From contig CM073326.1 in NCBI GenBank assembly GCA_037043015.1, positions 5,925,845-5,989,844 on the forward strand: a stretch of 64,000 nt of DNA, given 5' to 3'. Every line of letters begins with the position of its first letter. The stretch's first letter is position 1. Shown here in pieces: positions 58,561 through 64,000 of the stretch. Below the pieces are notes generated by a model that was given only the letters and a program-made list of their open reading frames with translations, did not search any database and was not told the DNA's origin. The translations under genes were made by a program, and so were the position numbers. The stretch is from Bryum argenteum (taxonomy: Eukaryota; Streptophyta; Bryopsida; Bryales; Bryaceae).

Positions 58561-58788
58561 TAATATTGTTAAATTTCTATGAATTATTGAATTTCTGTAG
58601 AAGATAATTGTAGTCACAACCATTACAACTATTTGTGAAATTATGTTTAGAAGTTTCTTCAGATAAATAGATTAACTGCATATATTTAGACCTACATGGA
58701 ACTGACAACGTCAAAACTTTGTGTTGTCAGGAGTTGGAAGTTTACTGATTGTATTCTTAAAATGTAAAACGAATCATAAATCAATTGA

Positions 58789-59045
58789 AACCCCAATTCC
58801 GTTAAAATGGCACTATGCCATGTGCCATTTTGTCACACTGGAACTTGCATTTGTGCTCATACAAAAAGGTGTATTCTATAATATCACAATTTTTTTGGTA
58901 ATATCACTTCTTCATATACATTGTCACACATTTTCCCTAATATCACCTTAGAGTTCTGTTATATCACATAGTTTTTGAACTGTAGTTCAGAAAGTTGAGG
59001 TGTGCCATTTTACCGGAATAATGCCATTTTAACAGAATTGGGGTT
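58789..59045. mobile_element. 256-bp MITE family, copy 4
   Basis: The ends are AACCCCAATTCCGTTA and TAACAGAATTGGGGTT, and the interior matches the other copies (GTGCCATTTTGTCACA, ATATCAC words). I find no clear 5-bp flanking duplication here, so the flank has mutated or the ends are off by a base or two. Confidence 0.8.
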
Positions 59046-59131
59046 TTTAACATATTCTTTGTGATTACAAAAAGATTTACGAAGTATACAACATCAGTTT
59101 CATATAAATGTTTTGTACAACTCATCTAATA

Positions 59132-59482
59132 GGAAGACGAAAAGAAACTCCAACCTATTTAGAGGCCGACAAGAATAGAGTTTTCGTTCTAACTATCCTT
59201 GGATGCATGTCCGGAGGTCATCACACCAATGGCGAGACGACTAACCCCTCTCGGGGTGAACACTATGCTAGTTCCTACCTAGCCACTAGTGCCTTAGAGA
59301 TACCCGAAATGGTATCCCCCCAAAGGGTTTTTGAGGTACCCATACAACAAGGTCCAAGAACCCCCCACCATAGTTGGGTAGACTATGGTGGTGAGCACCA
59401 TGCCGGCATGGAAAATAGAACTCACGACCTCCTCATTGGGGGCTATGAGCCCTAACCACCAAGCCAAGGCTTCCGTTGCCTT
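59132..59482 (-). mobile_element. tRNA-derived SINE, full length (351 bp), 10-bp target duplication
   Basis: On the minus strand it begins at 59482 with a tRNA-like head. The box A-like TGGCTTGGTGGTTAG (59452-59466) and box B-like AGGTCGTGAGTTCTA (59416-59430) are about 20-25 bases apart, as in an internal RNA polymerase III promoter. TCATCTAATA flanks both sides (59122-59131 and 59483-59492). The body is more GC-rich than its surroundings. The 3' end (TTTCTTTTCGTCTTCC) has no poly(A). A 115-codon plus-strand frame through it is a by-product. Confidence 0.82.
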
Positions 59483-59492
59483 TCATCTAATA

Positions 59493-62198
59493 ACTCATAA
59501 ATGCTCTTGGCTTTTGTTAACCAAAAATTACAATTTTAAAAAAGTGTGATAAATGAAAATGAAGGCAAGCTATTCAATTCTTAAATTGTATAAACTTGTA
59601 ATAGACTTATTGTACACTATGTGGATCAAGATTTGATTCATGAGGCCTTACAAATTGCGAGATCTTAGCGTATTAGTATGCAAAATAAACTACAAATAAC
59701 CATAGGTTTCACATTGTAGTGGAAATTCTACCAACGAACAAATTGCAATAAAAAATTTACCAACTCCAAATTTCTTTACATTCATCTCAAAAACACTCTT
59801 ATCCAACAACAACACCAAATAAAAGAAAAAAAGAAAAAAATAAAAAAAAAAGAAAAAAAAAAAAAAAGAAAAAAAAAGAAAAAAAGAAAAAACAACAACT
59901 TGGTTTGAAGAATAGCCTTGCAATGGTGACAACTGCGAAAAGGTTCACAAGGAGAAAATGCTCCAAAACCATATCTCTTGCACCCAAATCTATACCTTGC
60001 CTTCAAAACACCTTTGATTGGGTCAAGCTTTCTACCATTAAAACAATGCTCTATTTGGAATCCATCCCAAAAAATGAAGTTGAATTCCAACTATAGATGA
60101 AGGGGATGTAGCTCCTCAAAATAATCCATTTTTTCACTTTTTTCCATTATAGAAACATCATAGCAAATCTAATACCAAAATTATCTGAATAAAAATCTTT
60201 CTCTTGAAAAGTTGTTGAAATTATCCTAAGATCACACTTTTATGAATAAAATTTCCTAAAAAATAAATTCTCGATTCAAATAAAGGATTGGAATAATAGA
60301 ACATGTCACATGTTCCAAAAAGTAGAAATTAATGTAACGGTTAGAAGAAGTCATGCCATAAGATTGTACCATTTTAAATATAGGACAAGATTTTCACCAT
60401 TCGGAAATAGACTCAATCTGGAATCCGACCAAACAAATTTTGTCAAGAACAAAGTTCATATCAAAGTATATATGGCTCTTCAAAGTTTTGGGTTGTCATC
60501 CAAAATGATCAATTCAACATTTGGCGCGTTCAAGGGGCTAATTATCTAAAATCATAAATTTAATGGTTGGATTCTGGTAGCAAGCCAAAGTAATATACAC
60601 TAGTTTGTAAAAGAATTTGTGATGATACGTAATATCTTGTGGTTCAAAAATTACAAATACTATCTTATTTTGTTGAACAATATTGGAAGAAATATATTCG
60701 ATGATAAAATAACTCATCGTCAAAATATAAGTCACCAATAAGTACAAAATGTAGTCCATGCTCTCAAGTATAAGGTACACTCTTATTCAAGTTTATTTCA
60801 TAAATTAGCTTCACGCATACCAAAATTAGCTTATGCATACATTTTTTTGTTGATTTTTTTGTTTTTTATTGCTTGTATTAGTGTCACATTCTATATATAT
60901 TTATTTATTTTGTATAGAACATACTTAATTCTATACCATATCATGTATGTATTGTTATTTGGTGAAAAACTTGATGAATTTGTTTATATGATTATCATAA
61001 CTATGATACAAAAACTATCAAATAACCTCATACACAAACTCTGTTATCATAATTACTCTAATCTACGTTAATCTTTATCATATATGTGTGAGAAGGATGG
61101 TTGTTATGTCCTGTAGGCATATCATTAAGGGTAGGTCGAACGAACACTATATTCACGCCAACCCATAAGGGTCTGGTGTTCTTCTTCTTTGGTGAGAAGG
61201 ACGTTCAAATATATACTCATGCAACAGTCTTAGTAGTTGATATGGATGGCTACATGAACAACACAAAAAAGGGTTAATAACCGACTTCTTTTTGATACAC
61301 TAAGAGAGAGTGCTCTAAAGTGGAGCAGTATCAATAATGAATTACTAGGCTTGTTCATTCACTCTTCTTCATGATGAATACATAATACCTTCTTCACTCA
61401 ACAGTAGCACGTACTCACGGTAAACATTATATGGTGCAAAATTAGGGCACCATTTCAAAAGCACCTACGAGACCACCTTCGAAAATTCACAAGAAATTGT
61501 GGAAGAAGTCAAAAATGATGAATCCACTTTGACCATCCTTCCATTTACTTTTCCCATGCACAAAAATTGCTTACACTGTATACTTCACTACAAACTAGAA
61601 AATTCAAGCCATCATTAAACACTCTCTTTTAATCTATAGGAACTCAAAACAAAGAATTTGCAACAAGTGATAAGAGATTTTCTAGCAAAAAATTGAACGC
61701 ACAACCTCTACACAACTTTATACTTTGCAAAATAAATACTATTGTCTAGTAAAGTACTCCTAATTTTTTATTTATTTTTTAATTCACTGCCACAAAACTA
61801 CAAAACCCTGCAAGATCCCACTATACAGCCGCCCCACAGACTGGCAATAAACCCCAATTTGTTGAAGTGAGCATTTAGATTCCCTAAACAAAATGGAATA
61901 TTAATTACACTATTTAATAAGCTTACTGCAACAGCCCCATGTGAATCGATACCGACATTACCGCGCTGGGGCCCACACGAGGCCCCGCCCCAATCACATC
62001 CCGCCACTCGGACGGCCAGGTCACGCCCTCCCAGCCTTTTACTTTTTTCGATAAAACTTTTGTCTTTAAAGGTGCTCGCCTCTTCGCGCTTCTCCGTTTA
62101 GTTTTGTGTGGTGTTTGCGGGAGAAACGAGGTCGTTGTTTGCCATTCTCAAGCGGCCGGCTCCCGACGGAGGTTCAAAATCTACCTGAGATCGAGGTA
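59493..62198. other. AT-rich intergenic DNA upstream of the BSL gene
   Basis: There is no supported gene. A purine-rich A/G tract lies at 59822-59891. A decayed relative of the GGTA-ended MITE lies at about 61436-61582 (GGGCACCATTT, AATGATGAATCCACTTT, CCCATGCACAAAAATTGC). From about 61930 the sequence becomes GC-richer, as expected for a promoter and leader. Confidence 0.6.
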
Positions 62199-62305
62199 AT
62201 GGAAATGGTGTTGTTGAGTGGATTGGTTAGTGCGATTTGCGCCAGTGGTGGAGCTTCGAGATGAAGGAGGAGGTGCAGTGCCGTGAGTTAGGGTTATGGA
62301 GGTAG
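62199..62305 (+). promoter_or_regulatory. Two overlapping upstream ORFs in the BSL 5' leader
   Basis: uORF1 is 62199-62264 (21 codons plus stop), and its TGA overlaps the ATG of uORF2 in the string ATGA. uORF2 is 62261-62305 (14 codons plus stop) and ends 10 bases beyond the main ATG at 62296, in another frame. If the leader is not spliced here (GAGGTAATGG could be a donor), ribosomes would have to leak past or reinitiate. Confidence 0.5.
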
Positions 62306-64000
62306 ATGCAATGGGGGATCAGGAGCATCAGAAGCAGCAGGGAGAATCGGAAGCGGTAGTAGAGGTGGCGAAGGAGAGTAGTAGTGAGGTTGAGGGAATA
62401 GAGAAAGTGACGGACGAGATTGAGAACCAGCAGCAGGTTGAGACGACGACATCTGAGAATGGAGTGAAAGAGAGTTCGCCACCGCCATCACATGGGGTGG
62501 CTGAGCAAGCCGCGCAGCCTGTCCAGCAGCAGCAGTCGCCGCCGCAGCAGCATCAAGTGCCTTCGGGACCTCGGCCGGCTCCTGTGTACAAGGTTGTGAG
62601 CTCGGTAATTGAGAAGCGGGATGACGGACCCGGTCCTCGTTGTGGTCACACATTGACGGCCGTCGCCGCTGTCAATGAAGAAGGCTCCCCGGGTTATATT
62701 GGTCCTAGACTGATTCTCTTCGGTGGCGCTACGGCTTTGGAAGGGAACAGTGCTGCCGGTCCTCAAGCTGCCTCGCCTGGTGCTGGCATTCGTATGTTTC
62801 TACCTACTTGAGACCTCAATCCAATTCACGACCTAGTATCCGGTGCTGCTATCTTTCAATCGAACTATTTAGAAAGCGGTGAATTCTAGTGACGGAATCG
62901 AAGCCTTCTTCTCCTTGAAGTTAGGTCTAAAAATGAGGATTTATTTACTTGAATCTAGAGCTCAAGTTTTGCTGGTTCTACAGGTTTGGCAGGGGCTACA
63001 GCGGACGTGCACTGCTTTGACATACAATCTAATAAATGGACAAGGTTAGTTGAATTGGCTGGATTGTCAAGCCTGTTTTGTTTTCAATAAGCGGTGGATT
63101 TCACTTTACTGCTGGCTTGTGCGAAGAGTTTCTGTTCTAGGTTAGCTTCAGTACTATGAAGTGTTGTGAAGAAGTGATATTAGGGTTTGTACTATGATTA
63201 GTTAATGCTAAGATTCGGTGGTTATCGATAGATTCTGGAGCTGCTTTTAATCCACAATATATTACTTGCTGTGTTACAGACTCACGCCTGTCGGGGATCC
63301 TCCTTCGCCTCGAGCTGCTCATGCGGCCACTGCTGTAGGCACAATGGTGGTGATCCAGGTACGATGTTTTGGTTTTTATACTTCATGGTGTTTCTTGTCT
63401 AAGTGTTCATAAGGAGCTGACAGAGTGGAGGATCCGCAGGGGGGTATCGGACCAGCAGGGCTTTCTTCAGAGGATTTACACGTTTTGGATCTTACTCAAG
63501 CTAAGCCGAGATGGCACAGGTTAGTGATCAATCATATGTTGGCGGGAACCTACATGAGGGTGATCAGAGCTCTACATGTTGGAAGTTTATATTTGCCCTA
63601 ATTTGACAGTCATCCAGTTGTCTGCTATGATAAGTTCTACCTAGTTCTTTCGATCAATCATTTGTGGTGAACAGGGGAGCTGAGGGCATGCTTGGTGGAG
63701 GATTTCAATATGAGGAGGTCATTAACAGTACACGGACACTACTGTGGCAGGGTGGTCGTGCAAGGACAGGGTCCTGGGCCTCGCTATGGGCACGTTATGT
63801 CTTTGGTTGGACAGCGGTTCCTTCTCTCCATCAGCGGGAACGATGGTGCGTTGATCAGAGAGTGTGAATGTTTGAAAATATAACGATTTGATGGAATATT
63901 GTACTGACGGAATCTCTGTTTGCCAGGCAAACGTCCTCTTGCGGATGTATGGGCTCTAGATACGGCAGCTAAGCCGTATGAATGGAGAAAGCTGGAGCCA
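62296..64000 (+). CDS. BSL: BSU1-like (BSL) Kelch-repeat Ser/Thr phosphatase, N-terminal part (runs off window)
   Basis: BSL proteins are PP1-like phosphatases with an N-terminal Kelch propeller; in Arabidopsis BSU1 and the BSLs act in brassinosteroid signalling. Exons in the window: 62296-62791, 62984-63044, 63280-63358, 63440-63519, 63751-63845 and 63927-64000 (295 codons), all GT-AG with consistent phase. Residues 1-95 are a low-complexity Glu/Gln/Pro-rich leader. The family-wide DGPGPRCGHTLTAV and GPRLILFGGATALEGNS follow, then LAGATADVHCFD, PPSPRAAHAATAVGTMVVIQ, GGIGPAGLSSEDLHVLDLTQ, GPGPRYGHVMSLVGQRF and GKRPLADVWALDTAAKPYEW. It is closest to the BSL2/BSL3 type as I remember it. LSISGNDG replaces the usual AIGGNDG. 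The phosphatase domain lies beyond the window. Confidence 0.95.

Noticed and set aside
59108-59455. A 115-codon plus-strand frame rich in His and Pro
   Set aside because: It lies almost wholly within the tRNA-derived SINE on the other strand, with exact target duplications, so it is incidental.

Overview
This is nuclear DNA from a land plant: GT-AG introns, a TIR-NBS-LRR (TNL) immune-receptor array, CACTA-type and other plant DNA transposons, and the start of a BSL (BSU1-like) Kelch phosphatase gene, a family known from green plants. The TIR signature IFINHRGPD is, from my memory of the family, commoner in bryophytes and conifers than in flowering plants. That hints at a non-flowering plant but does not identify the species.

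Region by region. Positions 1-53,300 are a tandem array of three TNL genes (A, B, C) with their intergenic DNA. The period is about 17.5 kb: the NBS exon starts at 97, 17,597 and 47,398, and the B-to-C distance becomes about 17.5 kb once a 12.3-kb transposon is subtracted. Each gene has the same plan: TIR exon, NBS exon, short first LRR exon, long LRR exon, C-terminal exon. Copy B (16,836-22,622) is open across all five exons and predicts 1,248 aa. Copy A (5' end outside the window) carries two frameshifts and two stops. Copy C has one in-frame stop in the LRR, and its last exon has been replaced by a MITE and recombined DNA. Behind each gene lies a further 'C-terminal module', duplicated and decayed, that includes a small Cys-rich segment resembling a ZZ zinc finger.

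Between B and C sits a complete CACTA element (24,361-36,645) flanked by TTA target duplications; copy C keeps the empty site. It carries an unbroken TNP2-type transposase (minus strand, five exons, 1,174 aa), a divergent second gene (plus strand), and repeated subterminal ACAACGTT motifs.

Comparing the paralogous units base by base gives filled and empty sites for many insertions. The most striking is a set of transposons with TTAA target sites and ends beginning CCC. Three have empty sites in the sister unit, one has a relative nested inside it, and three more lie at 55-58 kb. This looks like piggyBac or Kolobok chemistry, which is little described in land plants. There is also a 256-bp MITE family with 5-bp target duplications (four copies), a 318-bp element flanked by TAATA, a hAT-like hairpin MITE with an 8-bp duplication, a tRNA-derived SINE with a 10-bp duplication, and short retroposons with microsatellite tails and 11-12-bp duplications.

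Positions 53,300-62,100 are repeat-rich, AT-rich DNA without a convincing gene. From 62,296 to the end, the first six coding exons of a BSL phosphatase give its N-terminus and early Kelch repeats, behind two overlapping upstream ORFs.

Limits: all exon boundaries, homologies and target duplications were read by eye from the sequence. No search, alignment program or expression data was used.
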